From CAZUTK01 sp964623265 (GTDB lineage Bacteria > Electryoneota > B3-LCP), in the NCBI GenBank assembly GCA_964623265.1, contig CAZUTK010000006.1, forward strand, positions 4,912-68,911: a stretch of DNA of 64,000 bases, in the 5' to 3' direction. The notes beneath the pieces are model-generated. The model saw only the letters and a list, made by a program, of their open reading frames with translations, searched no databases and was not told the DNA's origin. The position numbers and the translations under genes are program-made. This document shows, one piece after another, positions 42,880 to 50,894 of the stretch (within the stretch, counting starts at the first letter, position 1; each line of letters begins with the position of its first letter).

Positions 42880-43999
42880 TTCCAGCTCTCTTCTGACGAA
42901 TGATCTCCAGATACAGCTCCTCCATCCGCCGCGCGCGCGCTTCCCGCGAAAAATTCTCTTCCATCTTCCGCCGAGCCCGCTTCCCCATCTCTCTGCGCTG
43001 TTCAACGGAAAGCGAGGCGGTTTTCCGGATGGCTTGCGCCAGCGCCTCGGCGTCCCGCGGCGGCACCAGAAAGCCGGTGAAACCGTCCTCCACCAGCTCC
43101 GGCGTGCCGGCGATGGCAGTGGCGACCACCGGCTTGCCCATCGCCATGGCGATGGTGACCGCGCCGGAGAGGCTCTCCACTTCATAGGAGCAGTTGACGA
43201 CAGCGTCCAGCGCCGCGACGACGCGCTCCAGGTCGCGGCGGAATCCGGTGAAACGAACGGCCGCTTCAATCCCCAGCTCTCTTGCCAGAGGCAACAGCCT
43301 GTCCGTCTCTTTCCCGATAATCAAATACCGTATACGATTCGCAGCAGATTCGTCCCGCTGAATCCGCGCCGCGGCTTGCAGGAAATACTCCTGACCCCGC
43401 CAGGGCGCGTAATTCCCGACCACCCCGCAGAAGAACTGATCCTCCGCCGCGTCGAATTCCCGCCGGACGTCCGATCCATCCACACCCGGATGGTATCGCA
43501 GCAGATCCACTTCGTCGTACACCACGCTGACTTTCTGCGGAGCGACGCCGCCGCTCTGAATGACGATCCGCCGCACCGCTTCCGAATCCGCCACCACCCG
43601 ATCCACCCGTCGGGAACGATACTTGCTCCCCTGAAAATGCTCCAGCGGCTTGGAAACCTCGCGGTTGAAGATCAGCGCCGGAATCTTCATCCCCCACGAC
43701 GCCCACAGCGCCCGATACATCGCCATCCCCTTGAAGCAGTGCACGACATCGAAGGACTCCTGCCGTAAAAGGCGGCGCAATCCGCGCAGAGCCTGGAGAT
43801 TGAACTTCCCCGACATAGACAGCGTGTGCAGCGCCAAGCCCGCATCCGCTACGGCATCCAGAGTGGGATCACCTCCTTCCGGACCCCAGACGCAATGCAC
43901 TTCGTGTCCCCGGTCGCGCAGACCCATCGCCAGATAGAGAGCCTGATACGACGCTCCGGAATAAATCCCGTTGTGTCCTACGATCAAGAGAATCTTCAC
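42860..43999 (-). CDS. GT4-family glycosyltransferase
   Basis: 379 residues from GTG at 43999, overlapping the upstream waaF-like stop (GTGA). ILLIVGHNGIYSGASYQAL, VVNCSYEVESLSGAVTIAM and AMGKPVVATAIAGTPELVE define a GT4 enzyme. The first EX7E glutamate is in EVESL; the second is replaced, as AMAM stands where LEAM is usual. Activity may therefore differ from its paralogues. Confidence 0.85.
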   Translation of the reverse strand: MKILLIVGHNGIYSGASYQALYLAMGLRDRGHEVHCVWGPEGGDPTLDAVADAGLALHTLSMSGKFNLQALRGLRRLLRQESFDVVHCFKGMAMYRALWASWGMKIPALIFNREVSKPLEHFQGSKYRSRRVDRVVADSEAVRRIVIQSGGVAPQKVSVVYDEVDLLRYHPGVDGSDVRREFDAAEDQFFCGVVGNYAPWRGQEYFLQAAARIQRDESAANRIRYLIIGKETDRLLPLARELGIEAAVRFTGFRRDLERVVAALDAVVNCSYEVESLSGAVTIAMAMGKPVVATAIAGTPELVEDGFTGFLVPPRDAEALAQAIRKTASLSVEQRREMGKRARRKMEENFSREARARRMEELYLEIIRQKRAGNVVSSS

Positions 44000-45030
44000 G
44001 CCTGCTGCTGCTCCAGCATAATCTGTATCTCTTGGAAAACCCTTTCCGGCGTGATCTCCCGCAGGCAGCGGAAATGCTTCTCCGGACACTCCTTGCGGCC
44101 GTGATCCGTGCAGGGACGGCAGTAGATTTCGATGCCGACGGTGCGGTTTTGAGCGCCGTAGGGACCGAATCCGTAGTCGGGAATGGTGGAACCGAACACC
44201 GTCAGAACGCGGGTTCCGGCGGCGACTCCCAGATGCGTCGGTGCGCTGTCGTTGGTGACCAGAAACGCGCAGCGCCGCAGCACTTCCACGGACTGCCGCA
44301 GCGTCAATTCGCCGGCAAGGTTCAAGGCGGATCGCCCGATCGCCGCCGCGATGCGACTGCAGAGTTCACGATCCTCCGCACCCCCGATCAACACCACGCG
44401 ATAGCCTGAAGACATCAGGCTCCTGCCCAGTTCTTTATAGTAAACCTCCGGCCAGCGCTTGGTGTACCAGACCGAACCCGGCGCCAGCGCGGCGAACGAT
44501 CCTCCTTCCGCGCCCCCCAGCTTCTCGTTCACAATGCGTGTATCCTCTTCGCTGGGAACTGTAACCGGCGGATCCACCTGCGGCAGCGGGCCGAAAGGAC
44601 TCAACAGATCCAGATTCCGCAGAATTTCGTGCTGATAACCTTTATAAGGGATGACGACGGTATGGAAAACACGCCCTGATCCGCGATTGAACCCGATCCG
44701 GATGGGGATCTTTACGGATTTCGCCAGCAGACCGCTGCGCAGGGATCGGTGCGGAATGATCGCCAGGTCGTACTTCTGACGCAGCAGCTCCCGACGCCAT
44801 TTCAGAAAACCGAAGAGACCGCGCTCTCTGCCTCGCTTATCGTAAACCCAAACCCGGCGGATGAAAGGAAGCGTCTCCAGCAGATTGTCCGAAGGAGGGC
44901 GAACCATCACATCCAGCTCGGTTTCCACCCAGAGAATCTTGACGGCTTCCAGCAAAGGGATGGTCAGAACAACATCGCCGATGAATGCGGTCTGAATGAC
45001 CAGAACGGATTTGGGGGTTTCATCCCACAC
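43996..45030 (-). CDS. waaF: LPS heptosyltransferase II-like GT9 protein
   Basis: 344 residues, GTG start at 45030 overlapping the phosphatase stop by 11 bp. VLVIQTAFIGDVVLTIPLL, ALAPGSVWYTKRWPEVYY, TNDSAPTHLGVAAGTRVL and FGSTIPDYGFGPYG are the signatures of WaaF, the best match among the four GT9 genes. CRPCTDHGRKECPE near the C-terminus is also typical. It transfers the second heptose to the LPS inner core. Confidence 0.87.
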   Translation of the reverse strand: MWDETPKSVLVIQTAFIGDVVLTIPLLEAVKILWVETELDVMVRPPSDNLLETLPFIRRVWVYDKRGRERGLFGFLKWRRELLRQKYDLAIIPHRSLRSGLLAKSVKIPIRIGFNRGSGRVFHTVVIPYKGYQHEILRNLDLLSPFGPLPQVDPPVTVPSEEDTRIVNEKLGGAEGGSFAALAPGSVWYTKRWPEVYYKELGRSLMSSGYRVVLIGGAEDRELCSRIAAAIGRSALNLAGELTLRQSVEVLRRCAFLVTNDSAPTHLGVAAGTRVLTVFGSTIPDYGFGPYGAQNRTVGIEIYCRPCTDHGRKECPEKHFRCLREITPERVFQEIQIMLEQQQA

Positions 45031-45526
45031 TCTTGACCGCCTTCTCTATGAACGGCAAAATGCGGGTGGTCTCTTCATCCAGCTCCTGATAGGTGTTCAA
45101 ATACACGTTTTCGTCGCCGGAGATGGGGTCGTCTATGGACAGGATCCCGCCGGGATGATCCGGCGGAAGGCCGAATTCCTTCAGCAGAAACGTGCGCGGA
45201 GCCGCCGTGGGGTCGAGCCGCCGGATGGCTTCCACGTGAGTATAGTCCATTCCCAGGATCAGATCGCTGTGAGTGATCAGCCAGGGCGTCACCGGCTGCG
45301 AACGATGCTTCGACAGATCAATGTGGAAATACCCCGCCACGAACTGCGCCCGCAATGTGGCGGGCTGACCTTCGATGGCATGCGTCCCCGCCGATAGAAT
45401 GCGCACCTTCTTTCGCAATGCGCCCTGCACCTTCTGCTTCAACAGGGCTTCCGCCATCGGGCTGCGGCAGAGATTGCCGGTGCAGACGAAGAGAATCTGA
45501 AACTTCCCATCAGGCCCAAAGGGCAT
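45020..45526 (-). CDS. Low-molecular-weight protein tyrosine phosphatase
   Basis: 168 residues. P-loop CTGNLCRSP (C-x5-R-S) near residue 15 and the general-acid Asp in SIDDPISG. In capsule and exopolysaccharide loci such Wzb-type phosphatases reset the tyrosine kinase that controls chain assembly. No tyrosine kinase gene is in the window. It is the first gene after the 96-bp gap that splits the glycan genes from tsaC. Confidence 0.88.
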   Translation of the reverse strand: MPFGPDGKFQILFVCTGNLCRSPMAEALLKQKVQGALRKKVRILSAGTHAIEGQPATLRAQFVAGYFHIDLSKHRSQPVTPWLITHSDLILGMDYTHVEAIRRLDPTAAPRTFLLKEFGLPPDHPGGILSIDDPISGDENVYLNTYQELDEETTRILPFIEKAVKSVG

Positions 45527-45622
45527 ACTCGAACTCCTGTTTGAAACCGCTTTCTTCCGCGACGGCGCCGCAATCGTCGCGCGAGGAATCGCCGGCGAAA
45601 CCCCGCCAGAGAGAGGCGCCGG

Positions 45623-46249
45623 TCAACCCCGAAGAATCTCTCCGATCACCGCCTCGATTTCCTCACCAGTCACCACCCCCTCCCGCAGCAGCTTCGGGGG
45701 ATCCGAGCAGAGATCCAACACCGCGGAAGCGCGGCCTTGAAGATCTCCCCCCTCCACCACCAGATCCACCGCCGCGATCAGACTGGGATCGAGATCCGCG
45801 CAGGAAACGGCGGCGGGCTTCCCGCTTGGATTGGCGCTGGTGCTGACCAGAGCGCATTCCAGCCGGTACAGCAACGCCCGGCACCAGGGATGAGAACTGA
45901 TCCTCACCCCCACGCCGCCTCCGGGTCCGACCAGCCGCGGCGGTAGCCCAGCCTTCGCTGGCAGGATCATCGTCAGCGGACCGGGCCAGAAGCGCCGCGC
46001 CAGCCTCTGCGCCGCCGGCGGGAAAATGCGGGCATACCGCCGGATTTGTTCAATATCGCGCACCAGCAACAGGTATTTCGCATGCTCCGCCGATCCTTTG
46101 ATGCGCGCGATGCGTTCGATCGCCGCGCCATTGCAGGCACCGGCGCCCAGCCCGTAAACCGTCTCGGTCGGGTAAATCAGCACCCCGCCGCGCCGAATCC
46201 AATCCGCCGCTTTCTCCAGCTCGGCGGACTCATTCGAAACCACATCCAT
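45623..46249 (-). CDS. tsaC: Threonylcarbamoyl-AMP synthase (TsaC/Sua5/YrdC)
   Basis: 208 residues. Start ATG at 46249 overlaps the lptE-like stop (TGATG). Motifs: IYPTETVYGLGA, RFWPGPLTMILPAKAG and STSANPSGKPA. It is the short YrdC form without a Sua5 C-terminal domain. It makes threonylcarbamoyl-AMP for the t6A37 modification of ANN-reading tRNAs. Confidence 0.92.
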   Translation of the reverse strand: MDVVSNESAELEKAADWIRRGGVLIYPTETVYGLGAGACNGAAIERIARIKGSAEHAKYLLLVRDIEQIRRYARIFPPAAQRLARRFWPGPLTMILPAKAGLPPRLVGPGGGVGVRISSHPWCRALLYRLECALVSTSANPSGKPAAVSCADLDPSLIAAVDLVVEGGDLQGRASAVLDLCSDPPKLLREGVVTGEEIEAVIGEILRG

Positions 46250-46785
46250 CACCAGCCGGAAACCGTCTGATTCAAGACATCCTGCGCCAGTTTCTCAATC
46301 GCCTGCTGAAATCCCGCCTGGCGTTCTTCCGGGCTGACGGAAGTGTGCTGGTACGTCCCCCAGGCGCTGAAATCCTGCTCCCAGACCACCTGATCGTTCT
46401 TCTGGTCGTAATACTGCATCCGTACGGTGATCGTCAGCTTGTATTCCCCCACGCTGAAATTCTGACCGCCGCCGCTCTGTTGATCATACGTGTAGGGGAC
46501 GTCATCCACCCGCAGCAGAGTCCCCCGCAGGACGGAATCGGCTCCGTTCAAATCCACGATCTTCAACGTGTTATCCCGCTGAATCTCGCTGATGATCTTA
46601 TCCGTGATCTGCTCGACGACGCCGTATTCCGCCGTCTCATTCTTCAGCAACGGCACGGCAACCGTCTTCAAATGAGACGGCATCGCACCGGTGAAGGAAT
46701 AGCGCATGCAGGCGCAGAAGATCGTCGGGCATAGCAGAAGGTAAAAAACGGATAAAACCCGACGGTTCACAGGGTTACAAGCCAT
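46249..46785 (-). CDS. LptE-like outer-membrane lipoprotein
   Basis: 178 residues from the ATG at 46785, overlapping the regulator gene by 11 bp. A hydrophobic signal (RRVLSVFYLLLCPTIFCAC) ends in a Cys fitting lipid modification. The mature part has the LptE-like pattern YSFTGAMPSHLKTVAVPLL, then TAEYGVVEQITDKIISEIQ. LptE plugs the LptD barrel that delivers LPS to the outer surface. The location just upstream of the LPS-glycan genes supports it. No lptD is in the window. Confidence 0.75.
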   Translation of the reverse strand: MACNPVNRRVLSVFYLLLCPTIFCACMRYSFTGAMPSHLKTVAVPLLKNETAEYGVVEQITDKIISEIQRDNTLKIVDLNGADSVLRGTLLRVDDVPYTYDQQSGGGQNFSVGEYKLTITVRMQYYDQKNDQVVWEQDFSAWGTYQHTSVSPEERQAGFQQAIEKLAQDVLNQTVSGW

Positions 46786-47884
46786 ATTCTTTGATTTTGC
46801 GGTAAAGAGTCCTCTCGCTGATTCCCAATGCATCCGAAGCCTTGCGGCGGTTGCCCTGGTGATCGCGCAGCGCCTTCTGGATCTGTTCGCGCTCCAGTTC
46901 CGCCAGCGTCGCCGGGGATCCGGCTTCGTCCGCCATGATTTCACCCGCGGAATCCCAAGACGGCTGCGCGATTGCCCCGCCTCTGCTCAGATGATTCTTA
47001 ATTTCCGCGATGTCGCGTTTCAATTCTAACAGCAAGGTCAGCATAAATTCCGAATCCAAGCCGCTGCTGCGCGGAATATGCACCGGCAAGTACGACGAGG
47101 GGCGGCTCAGCCGTCGTAGGTAGTTTCCCACTACGGCTTCATTCAGAGGATTCCCCCTTTCCAGAATCACGAGACTCTCCAGAAAGTGCTTCAACTCGCG
47201 CACATTGCCTTCCCAATACGCGTTTTTCAGCAGAGTCATCGCGCCGTCGCTGATTTTCGGCAAGGGGATGTTGTTCCGCCTGCAGACGTCTTCCAGAAAG
47301 ATCTCCACCAGCAGAGGAATATCGTCGCGGCGTTCCCGCAGAGGCGGCAATGCGATATTCACGGCGCGAAGCCGGAAATAGAGATCCTGCCGGAATTGAC
47401 CCAATGAAACCGCTTCCGCCAGATCCCGGTTGCTGGCGGCGATCACCCGCACATTGGCTTTTTCCGTCTGCGAAGAACCGACCTTCATGAACTCGCCCAT
47501 CTCGATGACGCGCAGGATCTTCGCCTGCGCCTCCAGCGGCATTTCGCCGATCTCATCCAGGAAGATCGTGCCGCCGTCCGCCATCTCAAAATAGCCTTTG
47601 CGCGTACGGTCCGCCGAAGTGAACGCGCCGCGCACATGCCCGAAGACCTCGCTTTCGAAAATCCCTTCCGGTATGGCGCCGCAATTGACCGTGATCATCG
47701 GGTATTTGGCGCGGTTGGAAAGCTGATGAATCGCGTTCGCCACCAGTTCCTTGCCCGTGCCCGATTCCCCCGTGATCAGCACCGTGATATCCGTGGGCGC
47801 CACCTGCCGGATGACCTGCTTGACCTGATGCATCTGCGGAGTGTTGCCCACCAATCCGAAAAAACTTTCCTGCTGATAAACCAT
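46775..47884 (-). CDS. Sigma-54-dependent transcriptional activator without receiver domain
   Basis: 369 residues from the ATG at 47884. The AAA+ domain begins at about residue 10 (Walker A GESGTGKE; Walker B GGTIFLDEIGEMPLEAQAK). The sigma-54 contact loop reads GAFTSA instead of GAFTGA. The C-terminus is a Fis-type HTH (LEREQIQKALRDHQGNRRKA, ERTLYRKIKEYGL). There is no N-terminal receiver or sensor domain, so like PspF it must be controlled by a partner or by its own level. In other FCB genomes I recall the same regulator-lptE pairing. No -24/-12 promoter was found in the window. Confidence 0.9.
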   Translation of the reverse strand: MVYQQESFFGLVGNTPQMHQVKQVIRQVAPTDITVLITGESGTGKELVANAIHQLSNRAKYPMITVNCGAIPEGIFESEVFGHVRGAFTSADRTRKGYFEMADGGTIFLDEIGEMPLEAQAKILRVIEMGEFMKVGSSQTEKANVRVIAASNRDLAEAVSLGQFRQDLYFRLRAVNIALPPLRERRDDIPLLVEIFLEDVCRRNNIPLPKISDGAMTLLKNAYWEGNVRELKHFLESLVILERGNPLNEAVVGNYLRRLSRPSSYLPVHIPRSSGLDSEFMLTLLLELKRDIAEIKNHLSRGGAIAQPSWDSAGEIMADEAGSPATLAELEREQIQKALRDHQGNRRKASDALGISERTLYRKIKEYGL

Positions 47885-47886
47885 AA

Positions 47887-48651
47887 TCAAAGTCGAAAAT
47901 CCATGCCGTCCTGCGCGAAGGTGATTTCCAGCCCGCCGCGCCGTGCATCCTGTATAAAACCTCCCGCCGACCAATCGGTTTCCGGCAGGACGTGCGTCAG
48001 GATCAGATGACGCAAGTCCATTTCCAACGACCAACGCACGACCCGTGCAAGATCAATGTGAGCCCCTTCCAAAACCAGTAAATCCCCGGGTCGAACGTTG
48101 TCCGTGACATCGCTGAAGTCGCCCACATCGCCGGAATAGTATAGGGACTTCCCACCCGCGCGGACTCGGAAGGAGTATGCCCGCGTCTCCAGGTTGGGCA
48201 GTTTCAGCTCATCCCAGCGCTGCAGATGCCGGGTCGGATAGGTTTCCAGAAGTAAATCCACCCCGATTTCATGGCGGCTTCCCAGCGCTTTCAGATGATA
48301 ACGGGGGTGGATCTCGCCGTTGACCAGATAAAGCTGATTCAAGATCCCCTGGAACGCGCCGATCGCGCCTTCCGGCAGATAGATGTCCAGCGTCCGGCGG
48401 CTGCGCTTCATGTGCAGATACTGAAGCAGCATGAAGATCCCCACGCAGTGATCCGGATGCGTGTGCGTGATAAAGACGTTCCGCACTTCCAGCGGATCCA
48501 ATTTCCAGCGAAGCAGCGAAGAACAAGCCCCTTCGCCCGCGTCCAGCAGATGCATTTCGCCGGGCCGGTGGAGAGCCAGCGCCGCGTGAGCCCGGTCGGG
48601 AACGGGAAGACCGGATGCCGATCCCAAAATCGTCAGATGAAAATCAGCCAT
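47887..48651 (-). CDS. Metallo-beta-lactamase-fold hydrolase (RNase Z-like)
   Basis: 254 residues from the ATG at 48651. The zinc motif THTHPDHC (HxHxDH) lies near residue 61, followed by YYSGDVGDFSD (third Asp ligand region) and HLILTHVLPE with a late His. The fold resembles ribonuclease Z / phosphodiesterase proteins; a tRNA 3'-processing role is possible but the exosite arm is not recognisable. It overlaps the epimerase gene by 8 bp. Confidence 0.8.
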   Translation of the reverse strand: MADFHLTILGSASGLPVPDRAHAALALHRPGEMHLLDAGEGACSSLLRWKLDPLEVRNVFITHTHPDHCVGIFMLLQYLHMKRSRRTLDIYLPEGAIGAFQGILNQLYLVNGEIHPRYHLKALGSRHEIGVDLLLETYPTRHLQRWDELKLPNLETRAYSFRVRAGGKSLYYSGDVGDFSDVTDNVRPGDLLVLEGAHIDLARVVRWSLEMDLRHLILTHVLPETDWSAGGFIQDARRGGLEITFAQDGMDFRL

Positions 48652-49567
48652 TTCTCTCCATGAAGAATTCGAGAGTCCTGCGCAAGCCTTCCACCAACTC
48701 CACTTCCGGCTTCCATCCGTAGCGCCGCCGCGCCAGATCCCACGCAATGACGCTGCGCTGCTGTTCGCCTTTCTTGGCGGGTCCGTGGCGTTCCGGCGCC
48801 TGAAAATTCCCCGCTTGATTCAGGAGCCGGAAAATGGTGTTGACATCGGTCTCCTTCGCCGTCCCGATGTTGACGGCTCCGTTCAGCGGCTGCTTCAGCG
48901 TCAGGAGATTGGCGCGAGCCACATCTTCCACAAAGACGTAATCCCGCGTCTGTCTGCCATCGCCGTTGATGACCGCCTCCCGCCCGTGAATCAGCCGGTC
49001 GCAGAAGATGGCCACCACGCCGGCTTCGCCGTGCGGATTCTGCCGGGGTCCGTACACATTGGCATAGCGGTGAGCCGTATATTTGATGCCGTGCACGGCA
49101 TGATAATAAAAGAGATACCGCTCAACGGTGTATTTAGCGATGCCGTACGGCGACAGAGGCCTCACGGGATGCTCCTCGCCCGCCGGGAAAATATCCTGCT
49201 CGCCGTAAAGCGCCCCGCCCGTGGAAGCGAATTGCACGTATTTCACGCCGTGCTTCAAACAGAGCTCCAGCAGGTTCAGACTGCCCAGGATGTTCACCCG
49301 GGCATCGAACAGGGGATCCCCGACGGAAATTCGCACATCTATCTGCGCCGCGTGATGGTTCAGGACGTCGAACCGGCCCTCTACGAAAACGCGCTCCACT
49401 GCAGGGTCGGTGATGTCCATCTGATAAAACCGAGCCGCGGCGGGAATGTTCTCCCGTACTCCGGTAGTGAGATTATCCAGAATGGTGACGTTATGTCCCT
49501 CGCGGATGAAGAGATCCGCGACGTGGGATCCGATGAAACCGGCTCCGCCGGTGATGAGGATTCTCAT
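48644..49567 (-). CDS. NAD-dependent nucleotide-sugar epimerase/dehydratase (GalE-like)
   Basis: 307 residues, extended SDR type. The NAD site is TGGAGFIGSHVADLF, the catalytic YxxxK is SPYGIAKYTVERY, and HRYANVYGPRQNPHGEAG and GDGRQTRDYVFVEDVA are typical of UDP-glucose 4-epimerases. It probably makes UDP-galactose or an N-acetyl derivative for the glycan genes downstream. Confidence 0.88.
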   Translation of the reverse strand: MRILITGGAGFIGSHVADLFIREGHNVTILDNLTTGVRENIPAAARFYQMDITDPAVERVFVEGRFDVLNHHAAQIDVRISVGDPLFDARVNILGSLNLLELCLKHGVKYVQFASTGGALYGEQDIFPAGEEHPVRPLSPYGIAKYTVERYLFYYHAVHGIKYTAHRYANVYGPRQNPHGEAGVVAIFCDRLIHGREAVINGDGRQTRDYVFVEDVARANLLTLKQPLNGAVNIGTAKETDVNTIFRLLNQAGNFQAPERHGPAKKGEQQRSVIAWDLARRRYGWKPEVELVEGLRRTLEFFMERNG

Positions 49568-49607
49568 AAAAAGACAGCGCCTTCCAATTGAATTCTTATT
49601 CCCTTAA

Positions 49608-50894
49608 CTACGATGCCGACAACTTATTCTCGTTCCTCAACCCCTTATCCCCAATATCCTTCCTGTAGATCTTCCCTTCGAACTGGATCGCCTCCACGCC
49701 TGCATAAGCAGCTTGCAGCGCCGCGCGCAGATGACTGCCGATGCCCGTCACCCCCAGCACCCGCCCGCCGTCCGTCACCAGACGATCACCCTCCTGCTTC
49801 GTCCCGGCGTGAAAGACGACGACTCCCTGCGGCACCTTCTCCAGTCCGGTGATCACCTTCCCCTTCTCGTACTTTCCCGGGTATCCCGCGGATGCCAGCA
49901 CCACGCAGGCGGCGGCGCGGTTCTGCTGAAAAACCTTCAGATTGAAAATCCGTTTCTGCAGCACGGCGCACAGAGCGTCCAGAAAATCGCCTTCGTAGAG
50001 CGGGAGAACGGCTTGCGTCTCCGGGTCGCCGAACCGGCAGTTGTACTCGAGGACGCGCGGACCCCGCGCAGTAATCATCAATCCGACGTAGAAGCAGCCG
50101 ACGTACGGCGTCCCGTTCTGCCGCATATAGCGGATCGTCGGCTTGATGATCCTCGACTGGATGAAGACCCGCAGCGGCAGCGAAATCAGCGGCGCGGGAG
50201 CATACGCCCCCATCCCGCCGGTATTGGGTCCCCGGTCGCCGTCCAGCAGCTTCTTGTGATCCTGCGAGAAGGGCAGAAGATAATGATTGGTGCCGTCCAC
50301 CAGAGCCAGAGCGGAGGCTTCTTCCCCTTCCAGAAACTCTTCGAGCACTACGCTGGATCCGGCTTCCCCGAAGCGCCCGTCCACCAGCATCTCCCGCAAC
50401 GCCGCTTCAGCTTCATCCCATTCGCGGCAGATCACCACCCCTTTCCCCGCCGCCAAACCCGACGCCTTCACGACCATCGGAAAGGAGAACGTCTTCGCGT
50501 CCGCCACGGCTTTTTCGTAATCCGTATGCACGGCGAAGTACGCTCCGGGAATGCCGTTCTTTCGCATGAAATTCCGCGCGAACGCTTTCGAACCCTCCAG
50601 CATCGCCGCTTCCTTGGAGGGACCGAAGATCGCCAGTTTCTCCTTCTCGAATCGGTTGACGATGCCGTTCACCAGAGGTGCTTCCGGACCAACCACCGTC
50701 AGGTCAATGCGCTCGCTTCTGGCGAAATCCACCAAGCCTTCAAAATCCTCCGCCTGAATCGCCACACACTCCGCGATCTGCGCGATGCCGGCATTGCCGG
50801 GGGCGCAGTAGAGGCGTTCCAGTTTGCTGCTTTGCGCCAGCTTCCAGCAGAGGGCATGCTCTCTGCCGCCGGAACCGATGACCAAAACTTTCAA
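49608..50894 (-). CDS. purD: Phosphoribosylamine-glycine ligase
   Basis: 428 residues. N-terminal VIGSGGREHALCWKLAQSS, the ATP-grasp region (MVVKASGLAAGKGVVIC; DHKKLLDGDRGPNTGGMGA) and EYNCRFGDPETQAVLPL are diagnostic. PurD ligates glycine to phosphoribosylamine in step 2 of purine synthesis. No other pur gene is near. It overlaps the upstream uvrB stop by 4 bp (ATGA), so it depends on the uvrB promoter. Confidence 0.96.
   Translation of the reverse strand: MKVLVIGSGGREHALCWKLAQSSKLERLYCAPGNAGIAQIAECVAIQAEDFEGLVDFARSERIDLTVVGPEAPLVNGIVNRFEKEKLAIFGPSKEAAMLEGSKAFARNFMRKNGIPGAYFAVHTDYEKAVADAKTFSFPMVVKASGLAAGKGVVICREWDEAEAALREMLVDGRFGEAGSSVVLEEFLEGEEASALALVDGTNHYLLPFSQDHKKLLDGDRGPNTGGMGAYAPAPLISLPLRVFIQSRIIKPTIRYMRQNGTPYVGCFYVGLMITARGPRVLEYNCRFGDPETQAVLPLYEGDFLDALCAVLQKRIFNLKVFQQNRAAACVVLASAGYPGKYEKGKVITGLEKVPQGVVVFHAGTKQEGDRLVTDGGRVLGVTGIGSHLRAALQAAYAGVEAIQFEGKIYRKDIGDKGLRNENKLSAS

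Noticed and set aside
45527..45622. A separate promoter for the glycan genes
   Set aside because: The 96 bp are GC-rich and contain a TTGACC but no matching -10 box at 16-18 bp.
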